A stretch of 32,654 bases of DNA, from assembly GCF_003885105.1 (NCBI RefSeq), contig NZ_QWZQ01000038.1, positions 1-32,654 on the forward strand, given 5' to 3'. The notes below the pieces were generated by a model, which was given only the letters and a program-made list of their open reading frames with translations, searched no databases and was not told the DNA's origin. This document shows positions 17,980 to 26,640 of the stretch, in pieces. Numbering within the stretch: the first letter of the stretch is position 1; each line of letters begins with the position of its first letter. The stretch comes from Lactiplantibacillus garii (GTDB lineage Bacteria; Bacillota; Bacilli; Lactobacillales; Lactobacillaceae). Position numbers and translations under genes: made by a program.

Positions 17980-18894
17980 TCAGTTAAAAATCAAACCGAG
18001 CCCCATGAACACGACGAACGATAAGCAAATAATGGTCGCGTTTTTAATCGCTAATATAAACGTTTCGGTTTTGACCTGTTTGCGCATGAACTGGCGTGTA
18101 TTTTTAAACACCGGTACCGCGCTAATTAGCGTTAACAGGCTTAGCCACGGTAAAACGCCTAACCAGACCGCCGCCGCTAAGCAAACGTAACCGGCAACGT
18201 AGCTCCAGGCAAAAACGCGCAGCATCACCGGTTTTCCTAGGTAGGAAACGATGGTGTGGCGTCCCAGCGCAACGTCTTCGTCCGCGTCACAGATGTTGTT
18301 AGCTAACATAATGTTGGCAATCGCAAAAATCGCTAACCCGGACGCGATTAAGACGGCCAGCGTGTTCGCCCAAGTCAGCGGCACGCGGTCGTAGGTGTTG
18401 ATAAAAACGGCAATCCAAAAAATCATGAAGCCCATCGTAAAGCCGGAAAAGAACTCACCGAAGGGTCCCGAAGAGATCGGTTTGGGACCGCCAGCGTAAA
18501 AGTAACCGACCGCGTACGAATACAGCCCCATCCATAACAAAGGCAAACCGGTCTGGGTGACCAGCCACAGCCCCATCACCAGGGAAACGCCGCCCAACCC
18601 AAAGGTGATCGTGCGGGCCTGCCGAATCGAAATTTGATTGACCCCGACCACGTTGGTCGTTTCCAAGAACTCCTGGTTGTCGGCGTTCCGTGGCGCGTTT
18701 AAGAAGTCCTGGTAGTTATCGTTAGCGTTCGTCGCCATGTGAAACAGTGACGAAGCGATGAAGAACAGGACCAGGTAGCCGAGGTGCACCTGGTGGTAAT
18801 TATACAGCGCGTACAGCGTGCCCAAAACGAAGGGCAACACGCTGGCAATTAAGGACTTGATCTCAACGAACTCGAGAAAAACTTTTGGTTTCAA
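17980..18894 (-). CDS. menA: 1,4-dihydroxy-2-naphthoate polyprenyltransferase (UbiA family)
   Basis: Attaches the polyprenyl tail to dihydroxynaphthoate, giving demethylmenaquinone. The 304-residue protein has the two Asp-rich motifs of UbiA prenyltransferases: NANDNYQDF (about 56-64) and NNICDADEDVALGRHT (about 199-214). About eight to nine hydrophobic segments surround them. The start is a TTG (18892-18894) with GGGGGG seven bases upstream; no ATG or GTG offers a better match. It is divergent from a polyprenyl diphosphate synthase gene that can make its second substrate. Other men genes are not in the window, so the naphthoate precursor may be made elsewhere or taken up. Confidence 0.9.
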   Translation of the reverse strand: MKPKVFLEFVEIKSLIASVLPFVLGTLYALYNYHQVHLGYLVLFFIASSLFHMATNANDNYQDFLNAPRNADNQEFLETTNVVGVNQISIRQARTITFGLGGVSLVMGLWLVTQTGLPLLWMGLYSYAVGYFYAGGPKPISSGPFGEFFSGFTMGFMIFWIAVFINTYDRVPLTWANTLAVLIASGLAIFAIANIMLANNICDADEDVALGRHTIVSYLGKPVMLRVFAWSYVAGYVCLAAAVWLGVLPWLSLLTLISAVPVFKNTRQFMRKQVKTETFILAIKNATIICLSFVVFMGLGLIFN

Positions 18895-18913
18895 AAAAAT
18901 ACCCCCCTTTTGA

Positions 18914-18942
18914 TTGACAACCTTAATAGTTATTTGTAAGTT
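18914..18942 (+). promoter_or_regulatory. Promoter of the polyprenyl synthase gene
   Basis: TTGACA (18914-18919), a 17-base spacer, and TAAGTT (18937-18942). The -35 is perfect and the -10 is weak. It overlaps the 5' leader of the divergent menA transcript. Confidence 0.55.
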
Positions 18943-18950
18943 TAAGTTAA

Positions 18951-18979
18951 ATTGTATTTTAGAATGTGCCTGGCTGCAA
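18951..18979 (-). promoter_or_regulatory. Promoter of menA
   Basis: On the minus strand TTGCAG (18974-18979), exactly 17 bases, then TACAAT (18951-18956), about 57 bases before the TTG start. The two divergent promoters are close together, which would suit joint regulation of tail synthesis and attachment. Confidence 0.6.
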
Positions 18980-19035
18980 GTGTTGGCGTCCTAGCGACTT
19001 CGAGCCATTTCTAAGATTAACGGAGGAAGTTTAAG

Positions 19036-20013
19036 ATGATGCAAACCATTTGGCAACCTAATAGCGCCGTCCAAGCCCAGCTGGCCGCGCTCAAACCGTA
19101 CCTCGCTAAAAACGTGCGGATCGATAACGGGCCCATCAACGACCGGGTCCACGCCCTGTTAGCGGCCGGCGGAAAATTTTTACGACCGGGCTTTTTTTAC
19201 CTGTTTAGCCAATTTGGTGACGACCAGGACCCCACCCGCCTGCGTGCCGGGGCGGCCGCGATGGAAATGCTGCACGTGGCAACGCTGATCCACGACGACG
19301 TGATCGACCAGTCGCCGGAACGCCGCAACGTCACCACCATTCACCAGGACTACGGCCAGCGGAATGCAATCTACGCCGGCGATCTGCTGTTCACCTGCTA
19401 CTTTGACCAGGTGCTGATTGCCGCGAAGACGGCCAACGACGTCAAGGTCAACACCGCCGCCATGCGGGCCATTTTACAGGGTGAGTTGGATCAAATGGCC
19501 CACAACTTTAACCCGCAGACCACGGTGAACGACTACTTAACGGTCGCCCGGGGAAAAACCGCCCGGCTGTTCAGCCTCAGCTGCGAACAGGGGGCCCACC
19601 TCGCTAACGCGCCGCTGGCGGTGGTCACGCTCGCCAAAAAAATCGGTGAAAAGATGGGCTTAGCCTACCAAATGTTAGACGACGTACTGGATTACGCCGG
19701 TGACGAAGCGCTGACGCACAAGCCGGTCCTGACCGACTTACGCGACGGCGTGTACTCGCTGCCACTGATTTACGCGTTGCGCGCGACGCCCCAGCTGGCA
19801 GATCAGCTGCCGATGCCCGGCGACCCCGTTGATAACGACCAGTTGCTCCTGATCCGCGATCAGGTCATCGTTTCCGGCGGGGTCACGCGGGCCCAGGCCC
19901 TCGCGACCCGGTACACGCAGGACGCCCTGGACCTAATCGACCAGTTACCGACCGGCGAAACGCAGCAAACCCTACGCCGGCTGGTCACCCAGCTGCTCGT
20001 ACGGAACCATTAA
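19036..20013 (+). CDS. Long-chain polyprenyl diphosphate synthase (heptaprenyl-type, large subunit)
   Basis: Condenses isopentenyl diphosphate units onto an allylic primer to give the isoprenoid tail for MenA. The 325-residue protein has GGKFLRPGFFYL (about 45-56), the first Asp-rich motif HDDVID (87-91) and the second YQMLDDVLDYAGD (215-219). Ala82, five residues before the first motif, is small, which in this family goes with long products; the exact chain length cannot be read off. GGAGG lies about nine bases upstream. No gene for a HepS-type small subunit is nearby. It is followed by a very long terminator. Confidence 0.9.
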   Translation: MMQTIWQPNSAVQAQLAALKPYLAKNVRIDNGPINDRVHALLAAGGKFLRPGFFYLFSQFGDDQDPTRLRAGAAAMEMLHVATLIHDDVIDQSPERRNVTTIHQDYGQRNAIYAGDLLFTCYFDQVLIAAKTANDVKVNTAAMRAILQGELDQMAHNFNPQTTVNDYLTVARGKTARLFSLSCEQGAHLANAPLAVVTLAKKIGEKMGLAYQMLDDVLDYAGDEALTHKPVLTDLRDGVYSLPLIYALRATPQLADQLPMPGDPVDNDQLLLIRDQVIVSGGVTRAQALATRYTQDALDLIDQLPTGETQQTLRRLVTQLLVRNH

Positions 20014-20041
20014 GCTCATCAGTAGCACTTGCAAGTGAACT

Positions 20042-20099
20042 AAAAATAAGGCGGCTACGTTACTAAAAGTAAACCGAGTAACGTAGCCGCCTTATTTTT
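20042..20099. terminator. Bidirectional terminator with a 23-base perfect stem
   Basis: AAAAATAAGGCGGCTACGTTACT (20042-20064) is exactly complementary to 20077-20099, across a 12-base loop. T-runs flank both sides, so it can end both the polyprenyl synthase transcript (+) and the cyd transcript (-). Confidence 0.9.
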
Positions 20100-20112
20100 A
20101 CGTCTTGTCAAT

Positions 20113-20205
20113 GGCAATATTGCCGAAACGGATACCAAAAGTTAGGTTATTCACGTTAAGGTTCACAAGCTAACCGACTTTCAGCTCACTTTGATTTTTG
20201 GCCCA
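20113..20205. repeat. GAAACG...CACT hairpin repeat, copy at the cydC 3' end
   Basis: Starts with a 12-base perfect palindrome GGCAATATTGCC (20113-20124), immediately followed by GAAACGGATACCAAAAGTTAG. The other end reads GCTAACCGACTTTCAGCTCACTTTGATTT, matching the element at 17896. AAAGT..TAG and CTA..ACTTT can pair. As at 17896, it follows a strong terminator and sits just beyond the stop of a leftward gene. Confidence 0.6.
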
Positions 20206-20221
20206 CTCATGATTATTCAAG

Positions 20222-21970
20222 TTATGACGCGTCCCGCCCGCGGTCCAAATCATAGAGCCGTTTAAACCTGGGCGCGTTGGCATACAGTTCGTCCGGCGTG
20301 CCGGCCATGTCAAACTTGCCGGCTTCCAGGAAGCGGACCTGGTCAACGTTTTCGACGCCGGCCAAGTGGTGAGTGACCCACAGGATCGTTTTATCGTGTA
20401 AGACCCGGAAAACGGTCGTTAACAGGTGAGCTTCCGTAATCGGGTCAAGGCTGACGGTTGGCTCGTCCAAAATGATGATGGGCGCGTCCTGTAACAGGAT
20501 CCGGGCCAGCGCTAACCGTTGCCGTTCACCACCCGAGAAGCGGGCGCCCCCCTCTTCCACGACGGTTTCGTAGCCGTCCGGTAACGTTTGGATCAGCGGT
20601 TCCAGTTCGACCGCCTTTAACGCGGCCTTGACCTGTTCGTCGGTGGCCCGTTCGTTCCCCATCCGCACGTTATTTAGAATCGACGTGTTAAACAGGTACG
20701 GTTGCTGATCCAACACACCAAACAGTTGGGCCCGCTGGTTTTGCAACCGGCTAACCGGGACGTCGTTAAGTTGGACGCTGCCGTCATCCGGTTGTAAATC
20801 ACCCAAAATCAGCTTCAACAAGGTACTCTTCCCGGTCCCGGACGGCCCGAGCAGCGCCAGCTTTTCGCCGGCTTGCAGGGTCAAATTCAGGTGGTCAAAA
20901 ATCGGCCGGTCACCCGCTGGGTACTGGAAATTCAGGTCAGCGACCCGCAGCACTTGAAACGGTTCTGTCAGCACGGTCTGGTCGCTTTCGTCAACCGGCG
21001 CGGTGTCTAACGCGTTGACCCGCCGAATCGACCGTTGGTAACTCGGCCACTCGCTGACCCCCTGACTAACGGACAGCAGCGCGTCCACCAGCGGGAATAC
21101 GGACAAAACGAAGGCCGCGATCCAGTTGGAACTAGCTTTGTCGGTGGTCCAATAAAAACTGCTCCAAACAAGCAGTGCGAGGCAGATCACACCAAAGACC
21201 ATTTGGATGGTGAAGTCCCGCCACCACTGGAAACGGTGGTCCTGGCGCCTAAGCGCCGCAATCTGTTCAATCGGTTGGGTTTGCCGGTCGTAAAAGTCAC
21301 GCTGGCGACCAGAAATGAGCCAGTCACCTAGTCCCATCACCGCGTCGGTCAGCTGGGTGTAAAAGCCCTGTTGAATTTGCCGGCTCTGCGACTCGCGGGC
21401 CCCGTTTAACAGGACCGACCACAGCGGCATCACGATGACAACTAACCCAAGCAGTAACAGCATCAACAACCCGAACCACCAGGTAAAGTAACCCAGCGCG
21501 AGGACGATCAGCACGTACATGATCAGCGCGATGACCGTCGGAAACACCGTCCGCAAGTAGAGGTTTTCAATGTGGTCGATGTCGTCGGCTAGAAGGCTGA
21601 GAACGTCGCCAGTCTGAAAGTTCTGGCGGATAGCGACGGCGTGCTTGGCAACCGCCTGGTACAACTTTTTCCGAAAATCGGAAACGATCCGCAGCACCCA
21701 GTTATGGCTGGTGATCCGTTCGGCGTAGCGAAACGCCGGCCGGCCGATCCCAAACGCCCGGGTCAAAACGATCGGGACGTAGATCATTAAAATGTTATAG
21801 GGATGGCGGGCGGCCTTACTGATCAAGTAACCGGAATTAAACATCAGCGCAGACCCGCAGAAAAAGGTCATAAGTCCTAAAAACAGCGTCAGCGCCAATA
21901 ATTTTTTGTACTTGCGCAGGTAGGGCATGACCCAGCTATCGTGTTTAAACGTTGCAAAAAAGTCTTTCAT
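20222..21970 (-). CDS. cydC: Thiol reductant ABC exporter, CydC-type subunit
   Basis: One half of the heterodimeric CydDC exporter needed for assembly of the bd oxidase (exports cysteine/glutathione in E. coli; a role with heme has also been proposed). The 582-residue protein fuses a six-helix membrane domain (about 20-310; SALMFNSGYLISKAARHPYN and RYAERITSHNWVLRI are CydC-like) to an ATPase domain. The ATPase has Walker A LLGPSGTGKST, signature FSGGERQR and Walker B IIILDEPTVSLD. Its ATG shares one base with the cydD stop. B. subtilis nomenclature would call this gene cydD; I follow the family (E. coli) names. Confidence 0.9.
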   Translation of the reverse strand: MKDFFATFKHDSWVMPYLRKYKKLLALTLFLGLMTFFCGSALMFNSGYLISKAARHPYNILMIYVPIVLTRAFGIGRPAFRYAERITSHNWVLRIVSDFRKKLYQAVAKHAVAIRQNFQTGDVLSLLADDIDHIENLYLRTVFPTVIALIMYVLIVLALGYFTWWFGLLMLLLLGLVVIVMPLWSVLLNGARESQSRQIQQGFYTQLTDAVMGLGDWLISGRQRDFYDRQTQPIEQIAALRRQDHRFQWWRDFTIQMVFGVICLALLVWSSFYWTTDKASSNWIAAFVLSVFPLVDALLSVSQGVSEWPSYQRSIRRVNALDTAPVDESDQTVLTEPFQVLRVADLNFQYPAGDRPIFDHLNLTLQAGEKLALLGPSGTGKSTLLKLILGDLQPDDGSVQLNDVPVSRLQNQRAQLFGVLDQQPYLFNTSILNNVRMGNERATDEQVKAALKAVELEPLIQTLPDGYETVVEEGGARFSGGERQRLALARILLQDAPIIILDEPTVSLDPITEAHLLTTVFRVLHDKTILWVTHHLAGVENVDQVRFLEAGKFDMAGTPDELYANAPRFKRLYDLDRGRDAS

Positions 21971-23703
21971 TACATGGCACCTACCATTTCATGCCGTAAC
22001 CGGACGTACGCCCCGTTGTGCGCTTCCAGTTCGGCGGGAGTTCCCTGTTCCACGATCTGCCCGTGGTCCATCACGAGCACGTAGTCCATCTGGTTGATCC
22101 AGTGGAGCCGGTGGGTCGCGAAGAACACGAGGTGGTCGTCTAAGACCGGTAAAATCGTCTTTTTGAGCTCGGCTTCGGTCTCAATGTCCAGGTGGGCGGT
22201 CGGTTCGTCAAACAGTAACACCTTCCGTGAGTCGTCCAAAAAGGCCCGGGCTAACGCGATCCGTTGGGCTTGGCCGCCACTGACCCCGCGGGCGCCCTCC
22301 CCGATCTGGGTGTTGAGGCCGTCCGGCAAAGTCTTGATCCAGGCCGTCAACCCGGCCTTGTCCGCCGCTTGACCAATCGCACTCAGGCCGGCTTGCGGTT
22401 GGTAAAAGGCGATGTTTTCGGCGAGGGTCGCATGGAAAAGGTACGGATTTTGGGGAATGTAAAAGAAACTTTGCTGCCAGGCCTGCTGGCTCAAGTGGGT
22501 CACGGGTTGGCCGTTGACCGTAATCGTCCCCTTACCGGGAGTGGGCGTTAGAAAACCGCCCAACAAGTTGATTAAGGTCGACTTGCCGGAACCCGACGCC
22601 CCGATGATCCCAATCCGTTGGTACCCGTGCGCCGTTACGTTTAACTGCTTGAGGGCCGGCTGCTGATCATCATAGCTAAAATCAACGTTCGTTAGAGTTA
22701 ACGTACTATCCGCCTGCCAGTGTAACGGCGTGGTCCCCAACTGCTGGCGTTCGTCCGCAACCGGTAAGGCCAGCATCGCCTGTACCGCGGCAAAGGCGTT
22801 TTTCCCGTTTAACGTGGCGTGGTAGTCGCTGGCAAACTGTCGCAGCGGTAAAAAGTAGTCCGGTGATAACACCAAAATCACTAACGCGGGCAGTAGGCTG
22901 ATGGTCCCGTCAACCAGGCCAAAGCCTAAGAAGACCGCGACGACCGCGATCGACAGCGTGGTGAAGAAGTCCAGCGCGAAGGTCGACAACATCGCAATCT
23001 TGATCACCGCCATGGTTTGTTTACGGTAACCCTCACTCACGTGGTAAACGTTGTTGGCGTACTGCTTGCTGAGCCCCAACTGCTTTAAGGTCGGGAGTCC
23101 CCGCAGCGTATCAACAAAGTGGTTCGACATGCGCTGGTAGCCAACGTACTGGCGGTCCGCCTTGGCCTGCGCCGCGTAGCCCAAAATAATCATAAACACG
23201 ATGATCAGGGGAAAAATGGCTAATAAAAAGAGGGCTTCGCGCCACCGTAAAAAGGCGATGTAAATCAAAATGACCCACGGGATCACCATCATGTCGATAA
23301 CCTTGATCACGACGAGCATCAGGTAGGTTTGGACCTTATCGATTCCTTCGAGCGCGGTCGTCACCACGTTCCCCGTCCCGGTTTTAGCCACGTAACTCGG
23401 GCCCAGTTGGTACAACTTTTGCATCACTTGACGCCGCAAGTCCCCGCTCGTTTTTTCAACCATCGGGTACATCAAACGGTTCTTAACAACCACTAATAAC
23501 TGGCGGCCGACCCACGCGAGCGCAAAGATCAGCATGGGCTGCACGATTGAGCTGAGGCTGTGCAGCTGCCACAGCCCCACGATGGCCAGCGACAAAAAGT
23601 ACGCTTGCGCAATAATACATAAACCTTCGACGACCGCTAACAGCGCTAATAACACCGTTAGTCGGCGCATCCCCGGTAGTTTAAATAAAGCCGGATCAAA
23701 CAC
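21970..23703 (-). CDS. cydD: Thiol reductant ABC exporter, CydD-type subunit
   Basis: The partner of CydC. The 577 residues comprise an N-terminal transmembrane domain (about 15-300, containing the CydD-typical LDFFTTLSIAVVAVFLGFGL and SPDYFLPLRQFASDYHA) and an ATPase domain. The ATPase has Walker A GIIGASGSGKST, signature VSGGQAQR and Walker B VLLFDEPTAHLD. The start is a GTG (23701-23703) with GGAGG nine bases upstream. A strong terminator sits between cydB and this start with no room for a new promoter, so expression must come from read-through. It is translationally coupled to cydC. Confidence 0.9.
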   Translation of the reverse strand: MFDPALFKLPGMRRLTVLLALLAVVEGLCIIAQAYFLSLAIVGLWQLHSLSSIVQPMLIFALAWVGRQLLVVVKNRLMYPMVEKTSGDLRRQVMQKLYQLGPSYVAKTGTGNVVTTALEGIDKVQTYLMLVVIKVIDMMVIPWVILIYIAFLRWREALFLLAIFPLIIVFMIILGYAAQAKADRQYVGYQRMSNHFVDTLRGLPTLKQLGLSKQYANNVYHVSEGYRKQTMAVIKIAMLSTFALDFFTTLSIAVVAVFLGFGLVDGTISLLPALVILVLSPDYFLPLRQFASDYHATLNGKNAFAAVQAMLALPVADERQQLGTTPLHWQADSTLTLTNVDFSYDDQQPALKQLNVTAHGYQRIGIIGASGSGKSTLINLLGGFLTPTPGKGTITVNGQPVTHLSQQAWQQSFFYIPQNPYLFHATLAENIAFYQPQAGLSAIGQAADKAGLTAWIKTLPDGLNTQIGEGARGVSGGQAQRIALARAFLDDSRKVLLFDEPTAHLDIETEAELKKTILPVLDDHLVFFATHRLHWINQMDYVLVMDHGQIVEQGTPAELEAHNGAYVRLRHEMVGAM

Positions 23704-23721
23704 AGACGATCCCTCCCAGCT

Positions 23722-23772
23722 AAAAAAATAATTAAAGGGTCGTGACTCGGCACCCCGGCCAAGTCACGACCC
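23722..23772 (-). terminator. Intrinsic terminator/attenuator between cydB and cydD
   Basis: On the minus strand GGGTCGTGACT pairs perfectly with AGTCACGACCC, with an inner GGC/GCC step, followed by TTTAATTATTTTTTT. Only about 18 bases separate the T-run from the cydD GTG, too few for a promoter. It should lower cydDC expression relative to cydAB. Confidence 0.9.
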
Positions 23773-23835
23773 CTCCGTGCTATTAAATTCATTGTACCAC
23801 CGCACGCCGTGGTACCCCGTTCAAAACGTCACTCG

Positions 23836-24831
23836 TTACGAAGCTAAGCGCTTGTAAAAGACCCAGTAGCTCCAAATGAAATAGATCAACATGATCGGTA
23901 AGACCGTCAGCGAGATCACCGTCATCAAATGCAGCGTGTACGGTGAGTTTGAAGCGTCCTTGATCAGGATACTGTTGACCGGGTTGTTGGCGATCATGAC
24001 CCGTGGGAAGAGCCCGTTAAATAACAGTACCACCACGTCGATCAGGGACAACCCGCTACTAATAAACGATAACCATTCGTGGTTGCCGTAAACCCCGTAA
24101 GTTGCTAGGCAGGTCAAAACGACCAGCGCAACTACCAGGATCAGGGTCGAAACCGGCTTTTTCGTAAAGAAGTCGGTGTTAAAGAAGAGCAGGATGGCGA
24201 AAACGACTTCGCCGGCAAACAGGACCCAATAGAGCGGTTTAGCCCACTTTAAGGCCCGTTCGCGCAGGGTCCCGGTCGTCTTTAAGCGGATAAAGTTTAA
24301 CCCGTGGAGGTAGCAGAGTAACGTGACGGCGACCCCACCGACGATTGAGAACAAGTTCACGTAGTCGGTAAAGTGCGCGGTCATGTCGCCGTTCGCGTTG
24401 ATCGGCATGCCCTTGACCATCGCGGTAAACATCATCCCAAACAGGAAGGCGGCACAGCCGCTCCCAATGGCCGCGGCCCATTCCCAGAAGTTCCGTCCGG
24501 CTTCACTTTCCATCCGGCTGCGGAATTCGAAGGAAACGCCCCGCATGATCAGGGCCACCAGGATCAGCAGTAAGATCAGGTAAAACCCGGAGAAGAGTGA
24601 CGCGTACCACATTGGAAACGACGCGAACATCGCCCCGCCGGCCGTGATCAACCAAACTTCGTTGGCATCCCAGTGCGGGCCGATGGTGTGAATCACCACG
24701 TCGCGTTCTTCGCGGGTCTGCGCCAGGCTCTTAATGGCCATACCGACCCCGAAGTCAAAGCCTTCCAGGAAGAAGAACCCGCTAAACAGCACGCCCACCA
24801 GAATAAACCATAAAAATTGTAAGTTACTCAT
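23836..24831 (-). CDS. cydB: Cytochrome bd quinol oxidase subunit II
   Basis: Membrane subunit pairing with CydA in the bd-type oxidase that reduces O2 to water with quinol electrons. The 331-residue protein begins MSNLQFLWFILVGVLFSGFFFLEGFDFGVG, the standard CydB opening. GPHWDANEVWLITAGGAMFASFP follows and about nine membrane segments are present. The start at 24831 follows AAGGAGG by nine bases and overlaps the cydA 3' end by eight bases (ATGAGTAA), so the two are translated together. An upstream start at 24870 would lie within cydA and lacks support. Confidence 0.95.
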   Translation of the reverse strand: MSNLQFLWFILVGVLFSGFFFLEGFDFGVGMAIKSLAQTREERDVVIHTIGPHWDANEVWLITAGGAMFASFPMWYASLFSGFYLILLLILVALIMRGVSFEFRSRMESEAGRNFWEWAAAIGSGCAAFLFGMMFTAMVKGMPINANGDMTAHFTDYVNLFSIVGGVAVTLLCYLHGLNFIRLKTTGTLRERALKWAKPLYWVLFAGEVVFAILLFFNTDFFTKKPVSTLILVVALVVLTCLATYGVYGNHEWLSFISSGLSLIDVVVLLFNGLFPRVMIANNPVNSILIKDASNSPYTLHLMTVISLTVLPIMLIYFIWSYWVFYKRLAS

Positions 24832-26263
24832 TGCTGAACGCCTCCTTACCATAAGGATCGTACGGTGCATCGTCCGGCGCGTTCAACAAGTCGTCCGGAC
24901 CGTGGTGTAACGCTCGCCGTGATAAGACGATCATGACGATTCCTAAACCACTAAACAGGCAGAAGTAGATAATGTTGGAAGTTAATAACGAAGCAACGCT
25001 GACGTTTGGTGAAACCGCGTCGGCAATCGTTAACAGCCCGTAGACGACCCACGGGTAACGGCCCAGTTCGGTAATGAACCAGCCGGCCGTGTTAGCGACA
25101 AACGGTAGGAACGTGCAGATTCCCAGGACCCACAGGAACCAGCGTTGCCGCTCGATCAGCGTGGAACTGGCCCGGTTAAAGATCAGCCCGATAATGGCAA
25201 TCAGCGCGAACAGTCCCCCGGAAAAGGCCATCGTCCGGAAGCTCCAGAACAGGGTCTTAGTTGGGACGTAGTAGTTCATGTCCTTGCCAAACTTCTTATC
25301 GTACTTGGCGTGTAACTCTTTGTTGATCCGGTTTTGGCCCTTCACGTTCCCGTGGAGTTTGTGGTAACTCAAAATATCCAAAACGTACGGTACTTCGATC
25401 GACCACTTACTCTTATGGTTTTGTGAATCGATACCTTCAATGACCGCCCAAGCCGCCGGTGAACCAGAATCCTTGTATAAGCCTTCGGTCGCGGCAAACT
25501 TCATCGGTTGTTCTTTAATGATGTAACGGGTTTGAACGTCCCCCATGCCGACCACGCCAATCGTGGCGATTAAACCAATAATTAAACTAACCTTGATCGA
25601 CTTGCGGAAGAACTGCACGTTCTTTTTCTTTAAGAGCGCGAAGGCCGCCATCCCGGCAACGACGAACGAACCAGTCACGAACGCCCCGAACAAAACGTGG
25701 GGTAATTCGTACCACAACTGGGGGTTCTTAACAACGGCCCCGAAGCTGGTCATTTGGGCCCGCCCGGTTTTGGCGTTGATCATGAACCCCACCGGGTTTT
25801 GCATGAAACTGTTGGCGGCTAAGATCCACATCGCCGAGATCATCGTCCCAATCGACGTGAGCCAGATAAACGCACAGTGCAGTTTGGCGTTAAAACGGTC
25901 CCAGCCAAACATCCATAACCCGATAAACGTGGATTCCATAAAGAACGCGACCAGCGCTTCAATCGCTAGCGGTGCGCCAAAAATGTCACCCATAAAACGT
26001 GAATATTCAGACCAATTCATCCCAAATTGAAATTCTTGAATAATCCCCGTCACGACCCCAACGGCGAAGCTAAGTAAAAAGATTCGGCCCCAGAATTGCG
26101 CCATATGTTTGTACATCGTGTCTTTTTTCACGACGTAGATTGTTTCCATGACCGCAACTACGAAGGCTAATCCAATTGATAATGGCACGAAGAAGAAATG
26201 AAACACCGTCGTCATCGCGAATTGGAAGCGTGCTAAGGATAAAATACTTAATCCGAGATTCAT
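24824..26263 (-). CDS. cydA: Cytochrome bd quinol oxidase subunit I
   Basis: Heme-bearing subunit of the bd oxidase. The 479-residue protein has His22 (heme ligand, in TTVFHFFFVPLS) and the block WSEYSRFMGDIFGAPLAIEALVAFFMEST with conserved acidic residues. LPHVLFGAFVTGSF supplies another heme His, and GRYPWVVYGLL is the lactobacillal form of GRQPW. The length suggests the short Q-loop type. Lactobacilli generally need external heme for this enzyme (established knowledge). The start at 26263 follows a G-rich Shine-Dalgarno (GGGGGG, eight bases upstream); longer frames to 26359 run through the promoter. It heads the cydABDC operon. Confidence 0.95.
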   Translation of the reverse strand: MNLGLSILSLARFQFAMTTVFHFFFVPLSIGLAFVVAVMETIYVVKKDTMYKHMAQFWGRIFLLSFAVGVVTGIIQEFQFGMNWSEYSRFMGDIFGAPLAIEALVAFFMESTFIGLWMFGWDRFNAKLHCAFIWLTSIGTMISAMWILAANSFMQNPVGFMINAKTGRAQMTSFGAVVKNPQLWYELPHVLFGAFVTGSFVVAGMAAFALLKKKNVQFFRKSIKVSLIIGLIATIGVVGMGDVQTRYIIKEQPMKFAATEGLYKDSGSPAAWAVIEGIDSQNHKSKWSIEVPYVLDILSYHKLHGNVKGQNRINKELHAKYDKKFGKDMNYYVPTKTLFWSFRTMAFSGGLFALIAIIGLIFNRASSTLIERQRWFLWVLGICTFLPFVANTAGWFITELGRYPWVVYGLLTIADAVSPNVSVASLLTSNIIYFCLFSGLGIVMIVLSRRALHHGPDDLLNAPDDAPYDPYGKEAFSNE

Positions 26264-26303
26264 AATGGTCCCCCCTTTATTTAAAATTGCTGTTTCAACT
26301 ATA

Positions 26304-26317
26304 AGAAAGCGGAAACA
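26304..26317 (-). promoter_or_regulatory. cre-like site in the cydA leader
   Basis: AGAAAGCGGAAACA (plus-strand reading) matches the CcpA catabolite-response consensus TGWAARCGYTWNCA at about 11 of 14 positions. It lies downstream of the cydA -10, where CcpA binding would block elongation. Catabolite control of cyd genes is known in lactic acid bacteria; its use here is inferred. Confidence 0.35.
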
Positions 26318-26330
26318 ATGATTCATCCTT

Positions 26331-26359
26331 ATCATATCAAGCGATAAGTGAAAATTCAA
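26331..26359 (-). promoter_or_regulatory. Promoter of the cydABDC operon
   Basis: Minus-strand TTGAAT (26354-26359), 17-base spacer, TATGAT (26331-26336), about 68 bases before the cydA ATG. Confidence 0.65.
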
Positions 26360-26631
26360 TCAATCTCAACTTTTATTCCTAAAATAGTCAAACTGGTTAA
26401 TTTTCAAAGCCGGTTGCTAATTGATTTGGCGTTGATTAGGTTAGTTTACGGACCACAACTTGACGACTCCAAACGCGGTACCACTACTTCTAAACCCAAA
26501 ATTGATGTCCAACCCGCGTCGGCGGTCACGTGACATTTAGCTTCATAGTATGAACAGATACCGGTAGCATTTAAAAGCCTCCGTTTTTGACCATTATAAA
26601 ATTAATAAGCGCTAACAAAACCCGTTATACA

Positions 26632-26640
26632 TGGTATATT
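26632..26640 (+). promoter_or_regulatory. Promoter of the LPQTSE surface protein gene
   Basis: An extended -10 box TGGTATATT (TATATT at 26635-26640), 40 bases before the ATG. No clear -35 is visible. Confidence 0.5.
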
